From assembly GCF_000186865.1 (NCBI RefSeq), contig NW_008705592.1, forward strand, positions 338,798 through 350,429: 11,632 nucleotides of DNA. Direction: 5' to 3'. This document shows positions 1 to 6,916 of this stretch, one piece after another. Below the pieces are notes generated by a model. It saw only the letters and a list, made by a program, of their open reading frames with translations. It was not told where the DNA came from and did not search any database. Every line of letters starts with the position of its first letter. Within the stretch, counting starts at the first letter, position 1. A program made the translations under genes and the position numbers. Source of the stretch: Aureococcus anophagefferens (Eukaryota > Sar > Pelagophyceae > Pelagomonadales > Pelagomonadaceae).

Positions 1-305
1 GTCCGACGGCGCTGACGGCTCTTAGTGGCGGTCCGGGGCCGCCGGGCGCCCCTGGTGGGTGGCCCGGCCCCGGCCACTTCCCCCTCCCCCCCCTTGCCCC
101 TCAGGCCCGGGGGAGGCTCGGGGCTCCCCTCCGAGTCTCTTCTCGCCCTTCGGGGCTCCGTGGGCCTTCGGCCCCTGCTGGGGGGCAGCCCCCTACCTAT
201 TTCAACTTCTTCCGTCCGAGACCGACCGGCCGTGTGTGCTCTTGGGCATGCGGCTTCTCCGGTCGACGCTAAATCCACAATAATAATAATAATAATAATA
301 ATAAT
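1..305 (+). mobile_element. Possible 3' end of a non-LTR (LINE-like) retrotransposon
   Basis: No convincing coding frame is visible. The stretch has C-rich and G-rich runs and two tight hairpins: GGGCC/GGCCC around TTC at 162-174, and GGGGGC/GCCCCC at 181-193. It then becomes less GC-rich and ends abruptly in nine AAT units (279-305), after which the sequence changes to TTTTCATCC. A structured 3' UTR followed by a short simple-repeat tail is known for several LINE clades. The 5' end lies outside the window, so no target-site duplication and no reverse transcriptase can be seen. It could equally be ordinary intergenic DNA with a microsatellite. Confidence 0.3.
279..305 (+). repeat. (AAT)9 microsatellite
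   Basis: Nine perfect AAT units, with T at every third base from 281 to 305. It stands out in an otherwise roughly 70% GC window. It is either a plain microsatellite or the tail of the retrotransposon-like segment before it. Confidence 0.97.
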
Positions 306-592
306 TTTCATCCGGAACCTCAAGATGCTGTGAGGGCCAAACCTCAGCGTGATGATGGTGGCGATCGAGCGGGCCAGCGCCGACGTTCCCGCGCCAGTCG
401 TCGCGTCGATACTATGTCGACGTCCTCGTCGCGTCGGTGTGCACGTCGGGGCTGCTCTCGGGCTGCGTCCTTCTGGGCGTCGAAAATGTCGCCGATTGTG
501 GCAGACACAATTTTCCGCGACCCAAATTCAAACGAGGGTGGAGGCGCCACTCGAGATTCGCGGGCAAGCGCGCCGCGTTCACGACGAGTACG
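306..592. other. 5' flank of the HSF-type gene
   Basis: No gene was recognised here. The frame of the downstream gene is open through most of this flank, but has no ATG until 593; the earlier possible start at 437 is GTG. An AT-richer patch at about 482-535 could be 5' UTR, promoter or a small intron. A small inverted repeat, GTCGA/TCGAC, lies near 405-421. Confidence 0.5.
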
Positions 593-3500
593 ATGTTGTG
601 GGCGGCGCGGGGCGTGTGCAGCCGCTCGACCGCGGCGGTCACGACGCTATGGGGCCGCCGCGCCGTCCGCCCGCTCGCCGACGGAGGTCTCGGTGATGTC
701 GTTGATCCTCGCCGCCTGCTGCGCGCCGCCGGCGCGTCGTCCACGGCGCCGCAGATGTCGACGCGCTGCGAGACGACGCCGGAGACGCTGCGGCTCGGCT
801 GGTCCCGCAGCACGGCGATCCTCGCGCTCGCGCTCTCGGCCGGCGCGCGCGCGGCGTTGTGCGCGGACAAGACGACGGCGCCGGCGGACGTCGCGGGGCT
901 CGCCGCGGCCGCGGCGCGCGACTGGCCGACGGCGTTGGAGGCGTCGACGACGGACGAGCCGTCGACGACGCAGGAGCTGTCGACGGCGCCGGAGCTCGAG
1001 TCGACGACGCAGGACCCGTCGACGGCGCAGGACCCGTCGACGAACCCGTCGGAGCTCGAGTCGTCGACGCTGGCCGCCGAGGACGCCATCGGCGCGAACC
1101 CCCGGGACGAGGCGCCCGCGTGCCGCGTCGGCGACGCGGCCGAGCGCCGCCTCGCGGCGCGCCTCGCCAAGGACTCGGGGCCCCCGGTCCGCCCGCCCGT
1201 GCCCGCGCCGCTCGGCGGCCGCCCTTCCGACTCGCTCGGCCGGCGCACGGTCTCCCGCGCGGACGCCATCGACCCGTTGCTGCGCGAGGCCAAGACGTCC
1301 CTCCTGCGCGTGGACAAATGGGGCTGCGAGGTCCCTAGCGGCAAAAAGGACTCGAAGTTCATCGCGGAGCCCATGACGACGCACGTGCCGCCGACGAGCC
1401 GCCACGTGGCGGACGCCTCCGGCTTCCTCAAGGAGGTCGAGAACGTGCTGTCCGATGCAGGCGTCGACGGCATCCAGTTCGCCCAGGCGGCTTCCATTGA
1501 CGCGAAGAAATTTTGCCCGCTCGAAACGTCGCAGCACCTCAAGGCCTACTTCGTGAAGATGGTCAAGCACCCAAAAACCGGGAAAGACTTCAATTCGGCG
1601 CCGACGGCGAACCAGAGCCTCTTCGAGGGCACGATCGTCGACTACGCGGTCAAGAACGCCCACCGCGCGCGCCTCGACTTCCGCTACCTCATGGCCCCGC
1701 TCTACGGCACGGGCTACTCGGCGGACAAGCACCACGACCAGCACAAGAAACGCGGGTGCCGGGCCGTCGGGGGCATCTTCGGAGGCACCAAGGCCCTCTC
1801 CGAGTTCGTCCAGGGCACCACCCCGGTCTCGCCGATCCGCGTCGTCGAGATCGACGACGGCGACTTCCAGCTCATGGACACGAACGTCCTCACCGGCGCC
1901 GTGCCCGCGGACGCCGAGCTCCTCGTCGCCGCGGGCCTCTCCGTGTCCGACCTCAACCCCGCGCTGCACGCGCGGATGACGCCCGGCGTCGGCGAGCGCG
2001 CGGGCCTCAAGGGGCCATTCGCGTTTTGGTCGATCGTCGGCGACTTCTACGGCACCGACGGCGTCGTGGGCGTCGACCTCTTCTCTCGCGTCGCCGGCTA
2101 CCTCAAGCACCTCAACAAGGTCGCCAAGCCCAGCCCTTCCCGAAGTCCGTCTCCGTCCTACGCCGAGTACCACGCGGCGCACGCGGCGCGCGTCATGCGC
2201 GAGGAGGCGGCGAAGGCGGTCCAGGGGCCGAACCCGAGGCTCCAGGCGATGGGCCAGGCCTATTTGTCGAGCCAGAATTCGGGCGTGGGCTACGTGCTCC
2301 TCAAGGGCGTCTTCGACGCGAAGCGCGACCGCGACGACTTCGAGGACTGCCTCGCCGTCATCGGCGAGCTCCGCCGGGAGCTGCCCAAGGCGGACTCGCT
2401 CTTCGCCGTCGGCGTCCTCGACACGGACTGGCTCTTCACCCTCGGCACCGTCGAGCGCGACGTCGTGTCGGGGTGCTACGCGTCCGCGGACGCGGCCATC
2501 AACGACGCGCGCGCCGTCCTGCGCGAGGCGCCGGCCGCCGCGGCGAAGTTCGACGACATGCTCGCGGCGGCCGTGGACCGCAGGCCCGCGAAGCGCGCGC
2601 GCGTGGCGCCCGCCGAGGGCGCGGCGCCGCGGCCGCGGGCCGGGAGCGGGCTGAGCGCGGCGCAGATCGACGCGGCCGTGATGAGCCAGCCCGCCGTGGC
2701 CATCGCCTTCGGCGACCGCATCGCGGCGCTACGGCCCCTCGTCGCGGCCGGCGACGGCGAGCCCGGCGCCGCCGCGCCCGTCGACGGCGACGCGCCCATG
2801 GCCGACGCGCCGGCGGCGGACGTCGCGCCGCCGGGGGCCCTCTGGACGCCGCTGCAGAAGCTCCAGCTGGAGCACGCCGTGCGGCTGCTGGGGCTGGAGG
2901 CGTCCGCGGCGCAGCTCCGCGCTCTGGTCCCGTCGCGGTCCCTCGCGTCCGTCGGCAATCGCCTGAAGGAGATGCGCGCCGCGTCCGACAAGGACGCCTT
3001 CCTCGGCAAGGACCTCACCTCCATCATCGGGGTCGGGGCCGTCGGCGACACGCGCAACTACGCCGGGGAGCTTGCGGCGGCCGCGGCCCGCGGCGCGGCG
3101 CCGCCGCGCGTGGCGCTGCTGCCGCCGGACCTCCGGGGCCGGCCGCCGCCCGCGCGCCCGATGTCGCCCGCGATGGCGGCGGCGCCGCCGGCGCTGATGC
3201 CGCCGGTCGTCCAGGGCCGGCCGCCGCCCGCGCGCGACCGCGGCTCGCCCGTGCCGTCCACGCTCATGCTCGCGCCGGCACACGCCGCGGAGCTCGCGGC
3301 GCCCGCGCCGAAACGACGCAAGGCACGCATGCCGCCGCCGCAGTTCGTCGTGAAACTCATCGAGATGATCAAGCAGACCGGCGTCATCTGCTTCGAGGGC
3401 GGCGACATCATCATCCCGTCGACGGAGGCGCTCGAGAAGCGCCTGGGCGACTACTACAGCGGGGCCAAGTACGCGAGCTTCACGAAGCAGCTCAACAACT

Positions 3501-4045
3501 TCGGCTACCAGGCGGACGGCAAGGGTGACGGCGTGCGGTACCGCAAGGTCACGGGCGGCGAGACCGTGACGACGGTCGAGGATCTGCTCTCGCTCCGGCC
3601 GCTCCCGCGGCGCAAGTCGCCGCCGGCCGGCTCGGCGTCCGCGCCGGTCGCCGCGGCGCCGAAGACGACGCCGCGCGACGGCCTCGTGCCCGCGGCCGAG
3701 GTCCTGAAGATGCAGGAGCAGCTCCTCAAGCTCCAGTCCGAGATGGCGGCGCTCAAGCGCCAGGTCGGCGCCGACGCGCCGTCGTCCGAGTCGTCGTCGG
3801 CCGCGGCGAGCGACGACGACGACGACGAGGCCATGCCGCCGCCGCCCGCGCCGGACGCCGACGGCGCGCGGCCGCCCCGGAAGCCGCTCGCCAAGTTCCG
3901 CTTCGTCGTGCGCCGCCGCGACGCGACGCCCGCAGCGCGCACGGTCGGCGTCGCCCACTCGCCGTCGAGCGACAGCCTCCCCACGGAGTGCGTGAGCCTC
4001 AACGGCTCGAGCCCGCCGAGCCCGACGAAGCGCAAGGCGCCCTGA
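593..4045 (+). CDS. HSF-type DNA-binding protein with Myb/SANT-like segment
   Basis: This is one uninterrupted frame of 1150 residues from its first ATG, with strong GC3 bias; it is a probable nuclear transcription factor. The HSF DNA-binding domain is at about residues 918-986. It starts FVVKLIEMI, and its recognition helix YASFTKQLNNFGY is the usual HSF signature; the Trp normal in the first strand is Phe (ICFEGGD). A short leucine-rich coil follows (about 1036-1058, EVLKMQEQLLKLQSEM), then an acidic Ser/Asp tract (about 1065-1079). At about 750-796 a Trp-led helical segment ending RSLASVGNRLKEMR resembles Myb/SANT. Basic clusters PAKRARV (about 665) and KRRKAR (about 907) look like nuclear signals. 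Residues 115-160 are a degenerate S-T-x-x-D/E-P repeat. Residues 239-510 and 549-653 look globular but were not recognised. The first 90 residues are Arg/Ser/Ala-rich and do not resemble an HSF, so the true start may be ATG 755 or later. A separate HSF gene starting at ATG 3329 is also possible. Confidence 0.8.
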   Translation: MLWAARGVCSRSTAAVTTLWGRRAVRPLADGGLGDVVDPRRLLRAAGASSTAPQMSTRCETTPETLRLGWSRSTAILALALSAGARAALCADKTTAPADVAGLAAAAARDWPTALEASTTDEPSTTQELSTAPELESTTQDPSTAQDPSTNPSELESSTLAAEDAIGANPRDEAPACRVGDAAERRLAARLAKDSGPPVRPPVPAPLGGRPSDSLGRRTVSRADAIDPLLREAKTSLLRVDKWGCEVPSGKKDSKFIAEPMTTHVPPTSRHVADASGFLKEVENVLSDAGVDGIQFAQAASIDAKKFCPLETSQHLKAYFVKMVKHPKTGKDFNSAPTANQSLFEGTIVDYAVKNAHRARLDFRYLMAPLYGTGYSADKHHDQHKKRGCRAVGGIFGGTKALSEFVQGTTPVSPIRVVEIDDGDFQLMDTNVLTGAVPADAELLVAAGLSVSDLNPALHARMTPGVGERAGLKGPFAFWSIVGDFYGTDGVVGVDLFSRVAGYLKHLNKVAKPSPSRSPSPSYAEYHAAHAARVMREEAAKAVQGPNPRLQAMGQAYLSSQNSGVGYVLLKGVFDAKRDRDDFEDCLAVIGELRRELPKADSLFAVGVLDTDWLFTLGTVERDVVSGCYASADAAINDARAVLREAPAAAAKFDDMLAAAVDRRPAKRARVAPAEGAAPRPRAGSGLSAAQIDAAVMSQPAVAIAFGDRIAALRPLVAAGDGEPGAAAPVDGDAPMADAPAADVAPPGALWTPLQKLQLEHAVRLLGLEASAAQLRALVPSRSLASVGNRLKEMRAASDKDAFLGKDLTSIIGVGAVGDTRNYAGELAAAAARGAAPPRVALLPPDLRGRPPPARPMSPAMAAAPPALMPPVVQGRPPPARDRGSPVPSTLMLAPAHAAELAAPAPKRRKARMPPPQFVVKLIEMIKQTGVICFEGGDIIIPSTEALEKRLGDYYSGAKYASFTKQLNNFGYQADGKGDGVRYRKVTGGETVTTVEDLLSLRPLPRRKSPPAGSASAPVAAAPKTTPRDGLVPAAEVLKMQEQLLKLQSEMAALKRQVGADAPSSESSSAAASDDDDDEAMPPPPAPDADGARPPRKPLAKFRFVVRRRDATPAARTVGVAHSPSSDSLPTECVSLNGSSPPSPTKRKAP
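943..1069 (+). repeat. Degenerate coding tandem repeat (Ser-Thr-x-x-Asp/Glu-Pro)
   Basis: Repeated TCGACGRCG-type units lie inside the HSF-type gene. Two 18-base units, TCGACGRCGCAGGACCCG, abut at 1001-1018 and 1019-1036, and GGAGCTCGAGTCG occurs at 991 and again at 1051. All units keep the reading frame and give STTQDP, STAQDP, STNP and ELESS blocks. This is probably a disordered linker and prone to length change. Confidence 0.8.
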
Positions 4046-4129
4046 GCCTCCCGAAGAAGCGCCGAAAGCACGCGTGAGGCGCTCCTGTGCCGCCGCGCCT
4101 CGCCCGAGGGCGCGAGCCGGGACCCCGCC

Positions 4130-4297
4130 CTAAAATGCCACGTAGTGTCCTCGACTAGAAGTCTCATTGGTGCAGCCGCGCCGCGCGGCGTCGCGACTCG
4201 GACGCCCTCGCACGAGCTCGTCGTAGCGGGCCGCGCACGTCGCGAGGTCCGCGCCGTCGCAGCGGTCGCTGCCCGCGAGGACCGTCTCGAGCACCAT
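4130..4297 (-). CDS. Hypothetical small protein or 3' exon/gene remnant
   Basis: A minus-strand frame of 55 residues runs from ATG at 4297 to TAG at 4130-4132, and stays open upstream to a TGA near 4355-4357. From about 4343 down to 4220 almost every codon ends in G or C, and the peptide (for example ETVLAGSDRCDGADLATCAA, then RYDELV) reads like real protein. The bias then decays toward the end (RGCTNETSSRGHYVAF). No family was recognised. It may be the last exon of a gene whose earlier exons overlap the Nudix locus, a decayed gene copy, or chance in GC-rich DNA. The plus-strand frame over the same bases looks like a shadow. Confidence 0.25.
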   Translation of the reverse strand: MVLETVLAGSDRCDGADLATCAARYDELVRGRPSRDAARRGCTNETSSRGHYVAF

Positions 4298-4340
4298 CAC
4301 GCGGCTGCCGTCGCCGAGGGCCGCCAGGGACGCCCCGAGG

Positions 4341-4385
4341 GCAAATAAATTTTTTCCTCAAGATCAGCTCCACTCGCTGAATTAC
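4341..4385 (+). promoter_or_regulatory. AT-rich patch, possible core promoter of the Nudix gene
   Basis: This short low-GC stretch (CAAATAAATTTTTTCC and following bases) sits about 55-95 bp upstream of the Nudix ATG, where flanking DNA is strongly GC-rich. In such a genome it is a candidate for transcription initiation, or for the 3' processing signal of the gene before it (AATAAA at 4344). The two roles cannot be separated from sequence. Confidence 0.3.
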
Positions 4386-4437
4386 GAGCTCTGCGCTGCT
4401 CGCGCCGCAGGGCTGCCGCACCGCGCCGGCATCTCCG

Positions 4438-4911
4438 ATGGCCGCCGCGCCGCCGCCAAAAAAGGCGAAGAAGGCCGAGAAGGTCTGCTGCGGCGTCGGC
4501 GTGCTGGTCGTCAGCGGCGGCGGAGACAAGGTGTTGCTGGGCCGGCGCAAGGGCGCCCACGGCGCGGGCACCTGGGCCCTGCCCGGCGGCTGGCTCGAGA
4601 AGGGCGAGTCCTTCGAGGCCTGCGCGCTGCGCGAGCTCGAGGAGGAGACGGGCCTCGTCGACGTCGCCGGGCCGCCCGCGGCCGCGCCGTTCGTGTCGAA
4701 CAACGTCGCGCGCATGGACGGCGTCCACAGCGTCACGGTCTTCGTGCGCGTCGACGTCGCCGGCGAGCCCGACGCGGAGGTCCGCGAGCCCCACAAGTGC
4801 CACGAGTGGGCCTGGCACGCCATCGGCGACGCGCTGCCGGAGCCCGTCTTCCCGCCGCTCGCGTCCCTCGCCGCGTCCCCCTACTGGGCGTCCCTTAAAC
4901 CGGCGCCCTAG
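4438..4911 (+). CDS. Nudix hydrolase, NUDT15/MTH2-like
   Basis: This 157-residue protein is close in length to human NUDT15 (164). The Nudix box is complete at residues 51-73, matching G-x5-E-x7-REL-x-EE-x-GL, with the metal-binding glutamates at E66, E69 and E70. The preceding segment KVLLGRRKGAHGAGTWALPG and the later DGVHSVTVFVRVDV and PHKCHEWAWHAI match the NUDT15 arrangement. That subfamily hydrolyses modified or deoxy nucleoside triphosphates to monophosphates and pyrophosphate, acting in nucleotide-pool sanitation. The exact substrate here is inference. The N-terminus (residues 2-15) is Ala/Pro/Lys-rich (KKAKKAEK) and may be disordered or a nuclear signal. The ATG at 4438 is the natural start, with the conserved domain beginning about 15 residues later. 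No intron is needed. The gene converges with SERINC. Confidence 0.9.
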   Translation: MAAAPPPKKAKKAEKVCCGVGVLVVSGGGDKVLLGRRKGAHGAGTWALPGGWLEKGESFEACALRELEEETGLVDVAGPPAAAPFVSNNVARMDGVHSVTVFVRVDVAGEPDAEVREPHKCHEWAWHAIGDALPEPVFPPLASLAASPYWASLKPAP

Positions 4912-5183
4912 CCGCCCGCGACGGGGACCGCCGCGTCCGTGGGGACGTACGCGCGCGGCGTCGGGGGGACGTATGCGGCGCCCTCGTCCGCGGTGCCGGG
5001 GGGGCGGCGCCGGGAGGGAAGCGGCCGCGGCGCCCCCGAGCTCGTCCGCGGCGCCGTGCCGGGCCTCCCCGCGGGGAGTCCGGGGACGCCGCGGCGCGCG
5101 ACGCCGGGAGGAGTCGGCTCTAGTATACAAAAGGGAGGTTCGGGGGCGGCGCTGCGCCCGCGCGGGCGACGTCGCCGCCCGCC
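4912..5183. other. Convergent gap between Nudix and SERINC genes, open in the SERINC frame
   Basis: No separate gene was recognised. On the minus strand the SERINC frame stays open for 91 codons past the SERINC stop and ends at a TAG (4908-4910) that overlaps the Nudix TAG in a palindromic CTAG. Its last part reads GAAYVPPTPRAYVPTDAAV, with almost all codons ending in G/C. Two 13-base copies of GGGGACGTAYGCG lie 24 bp apart (4941-4953 and 4965-4977). A low-GC patch (TAGTATACAAAAGG, near 5122-5135) resembles a 3' splice site when read on the minus strand. Confidence 0.4.
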
Positions 5184-6551
5184 CTAGGAGAAGTCGCGGT
5201 CCGGGAAGAGGAGCCCCGCGACGAGCGTCCACTCGTAGAGGAGGAAGAGGCACCACTGGGCCGCGATGTTGAGCCACATGGACACGAGCCCCGCGAGGGG
5301 CGCGACCTTGCCGCCGTTCGCGGCCTCCCACGTGCCCCAGTTCGTGAGCGTGCACGCCGCGTACATGGACACGAGCGCGAGCGCGAGGTTGAAGCGCGCG
5401 CCGTCGCGGTCGCCGCCGTCGAGGCAGTCCATGGGCGCCGGGCCGAGCTCGGACTTGGCGCTCTCCTCGTCGTCGTCGCCGTCCTTCGTCGGCACGAGCT
5501 CCGCGCCGAGGTCGCCGCCGTCGAGGAGCTCGCCGACGGCGCCCGACGAGGCCTGCGTCGTCCACACGAGCGACACGAAGGCGAGGAAGAGGCCGATGGT
5601 CACGGAGGGCCAGTCGTGGCCGCGGTCGTGGAGCGCCGGGTTGCACCGCGCGTGCGGGTCGCGCGACACGGCCGTGTAGAGCACGAAGACGCCGTAGGCG
5701 CAGACCGCGGACGACGTGAGCAGGTTGCCGCTCTCGGACAGCGCGAGCTGCGTCGCGCAGACGGCGACGCAGAGCACGAGCGTCATGGCGACGAAGGCCG
5801 TCGTCGTCGCGCACTCGGAGAAGAAGACGAAGAGGCAGACCAAACCCGCGAGCGCGGCCGCGAAGAGCAGGAGCGCGAAGCCCACGAGCGTCGCGAGCGA
5901 GTCGTCGAGGCCGCAGGTCGCCGCCGACCCCTCGCCGTAGCCGCCGGACGCCTGCGACGCCTCGACCATGTAGTCGTTGACCTGGTACGCGAGGTCGATG
6001 ATGACGACCATCTGGAGCACCGCGAAGACCGACGCGCCGACGCGCGCGACCCAGACGTAGCCGGCGACGAGCTCGAAGGGCAGGAAGAGCGCGCCCGTGA
6101 CGAAGGCCGCGTAGAAGACGACCTTCAAAATCCAGAGGCCGTCCTGGTACTGCTTCGACATGCGGCAGCCGACCCAATTGCAGACGAAGAACGCGACCGT
6201 CGCGACGTTCACGCGGAAGACGCCCTGCTGGCCCAGGCAGGCCGCGCCGTCGCAGGCGCCGCCGGGGCCCGTCCACTCGTCGAAGTGCGCCATCTTGTCG
6301 CCGACGCCGTACTGGAAGATGAACGACAGGACGACGCTGTAGATCACCACGAGGAGGCTGCCGACCTTGCCCGCGCCCCACGCGTCCTTGCCGCTCCCGG
6401 CGCAGGCCGCCCCGGAGCAGCAGCGCACGCCCGTGAAGCACGACACGCAGGTCGACATGGCGCAGGAGCAGGCGCTGCAGAGGCCCGTGAAGATGGAGCA
6501 GAGGCCGATGCTGCTCGCCGCGCCGCCGGCGACGCCCGCCGCGGGGATCAT
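5184..6551 (-). CDS. SERINC: Serine incorporator family (SERINC/TDE1) membrane protein
   Basis: This 455-residue multi-pass membrane protein is of normal SERINC length. It has a Cys-rich start (CSACSC, residues 25-30), about ten hydrophobic segments from residue 64 to 449, the NVATVAFFVCNWVG segment near 115, and the family's C-terminal signature: LVSMYAACTLTNWG (393-406), WLNIAAQWCLFLLYEWTLVA (426-445) and the ending LLFPDRDF. An acidic loop (residues 357-369) separates the last transmembrane groups, as in relatives. SERINCs are proposed to act in serine or phospholipid handling and lipid scrambling in plasma and endomembranes; the function here is inferred. ATG at 6551 was chosen because membrane-protein-like sequence begins there. 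The frame is open 50 codons further upstream, but that part is Ser/Pro/Arg-rich and unlike the family. No intron is needed. The gene shares a divergent promoter with the BART-domain gene. Confidence 0.93.
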   Translation of the reverse strand: MIPAAGVAGGAASSIGLCSIFTGLCSACSCAMSTCVSCFTGVRCCSGAACAGSGKDAWGAGKVGSLLVVIYSVVLSFIFQYGVGDKMAHFDEWTGPGGACDGAACLGQQGVFRVNVATVAFFVCNWVGCRMSKQYQDGLWILKVVFYAAFVTGALFLPFELVAGYVWVARVGASVFAVLQMVVIIDLAYQVNDYMVEASQASGGYGEGSAATCGLDDSLATLVGFALLLFAAALAGLVCLFVFFSECATTTAFVAMTLVLCVAVCATQLALSESGNLLTSSAVCAYGVFVLYTAVSRDPHARCNPALHDRGHDWPSVTIGLFLAFVSLVWTTQASSGAVGELLDGGDLGAELVPTKDGDDDEESAKSELGPAPMDCLDGGDRDGARFNLALALVSMYAACTLTNWGTWEAANGGKVAPLAGLVSMWLNIAAQWCLFLLYEWTLVAGLLFPDRDFS

Positions 6552-6916
6552 GGCGGCGCGCGCGGAGCGGGGGGTGAACGGGGGCGAGGGGGCGAGGAGC
6601 GGGGGGCGAGCTGAGGGCGGCCGCGCCTGGGACGACGACGACGCGCGACGCGAGCCCCGAGCTGGGGAGGACGCCGAGCCCGGTGTTTCTTCGAACGGCA
6701 AGAAGGCTGCATCATGCAGACAGAAATGAACAACGAGCTATCAACGAGCTGCCCCGACGCCATGGCCCTCTCGCACCTGCCTTCCCGCTAGGCCGCTCTC
6801 GCGCGTGTGCCGCGCGTCGCGGCCCGCGTCGCGCGACCCGTCCGCCGGCGGCGGCGACCGCCGGCGCGTCGCGCGCGCCGTCGCCGCGCCCTCGTCGCCC
6901 CGGGTTTCCTCGCGCC
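6552..6916. promoter_or_regulatory. Divergent promoter region, SERINC (-) / BART gene (+)
   Basis: This is 365 bp between two divergent starts. A lower-GC island at about 6680-6750 is the likely initiation zone. It contains the perfect inverted repeat CTGCAT-C-ATGCAG at 6707-6719, and CAACGAGCT twice (6731-6739 and 6742-6750). No TATA box was seen. Translated frames across the region are low-complexity Arg/Pro/Ala and look non-coding. Confidence 0.5.
6726..6791 (+). other. Possible upstream ORF (21 codons) ahead of the BART gene
   Basis: ATG at 6726 opens a 21-codon frame ending TAG at 6789-6791, 125 bp before the BART ATG. If transcription starts upstream of it, it could dampen translation of the main gene. 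There is no evidence that it is translated. Confidence 0.2.

Larger units (their letters stand above)
4046..4437. other. Intergenic region between the HSF-type and Nudix genes
   Basis: No strong gene. It holds a short coding-like minus-strand frame (entered separately), an AATAAA on the plus strand at 4344-4349 that could serve the HSF-type transcript, and an AT-rich patch at 4341-4385. Confidence 0.6.

Noticed and set aside
412..2182. Two long minus-strand frames opposite the HSF-type gene (412-1542 and 647-2182)
   Set aside because: Some stretches have good GC3 (for example INDITETS near 700), but the plus frame is continuous and leads into the HSF domain; the minus frames have repeat-like Arg/Val/Asp composition.
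1513..3528. 671-residue plus-strand frame overlapping the HSF-type gene
   Set aside because: Arg/Gly/Ala-rich +1 shadow of the accepted frame.
4046..4078. SLPKKRRKHA just after the HSF-type stop, looking like a nuclear signal
   Set aside because: It is in the +1 frame relative to the gene; a frameshift would be needed and nothing supports one.
4340..4437. Another introner-like insert ahead of the Nudix gene
   Set aside because: AT-rich, but no flanking direct repeat, no shared ends with the DRC1 insert, and it is outside coding sequence.
4297..6441. 714-residue minus-strand frame spanning the Nudix and SERINC loci
   Set aside because: It is Arg-rich, out of frame with SERINC and antisense to the Nudix gene, with no family-like motif.
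5616..6614. 332-residue plus-strand frame opposite SERINC
   Set aside because: Charged, low-complexity shadow of the SERINC gene.
6690..6706. Heat-shock element near TTCTTCGAACGGCAAGAA
   Set aside because: The GAA/TTC units do not have the 2-bp spacing of an inverted-pentamer HSE.
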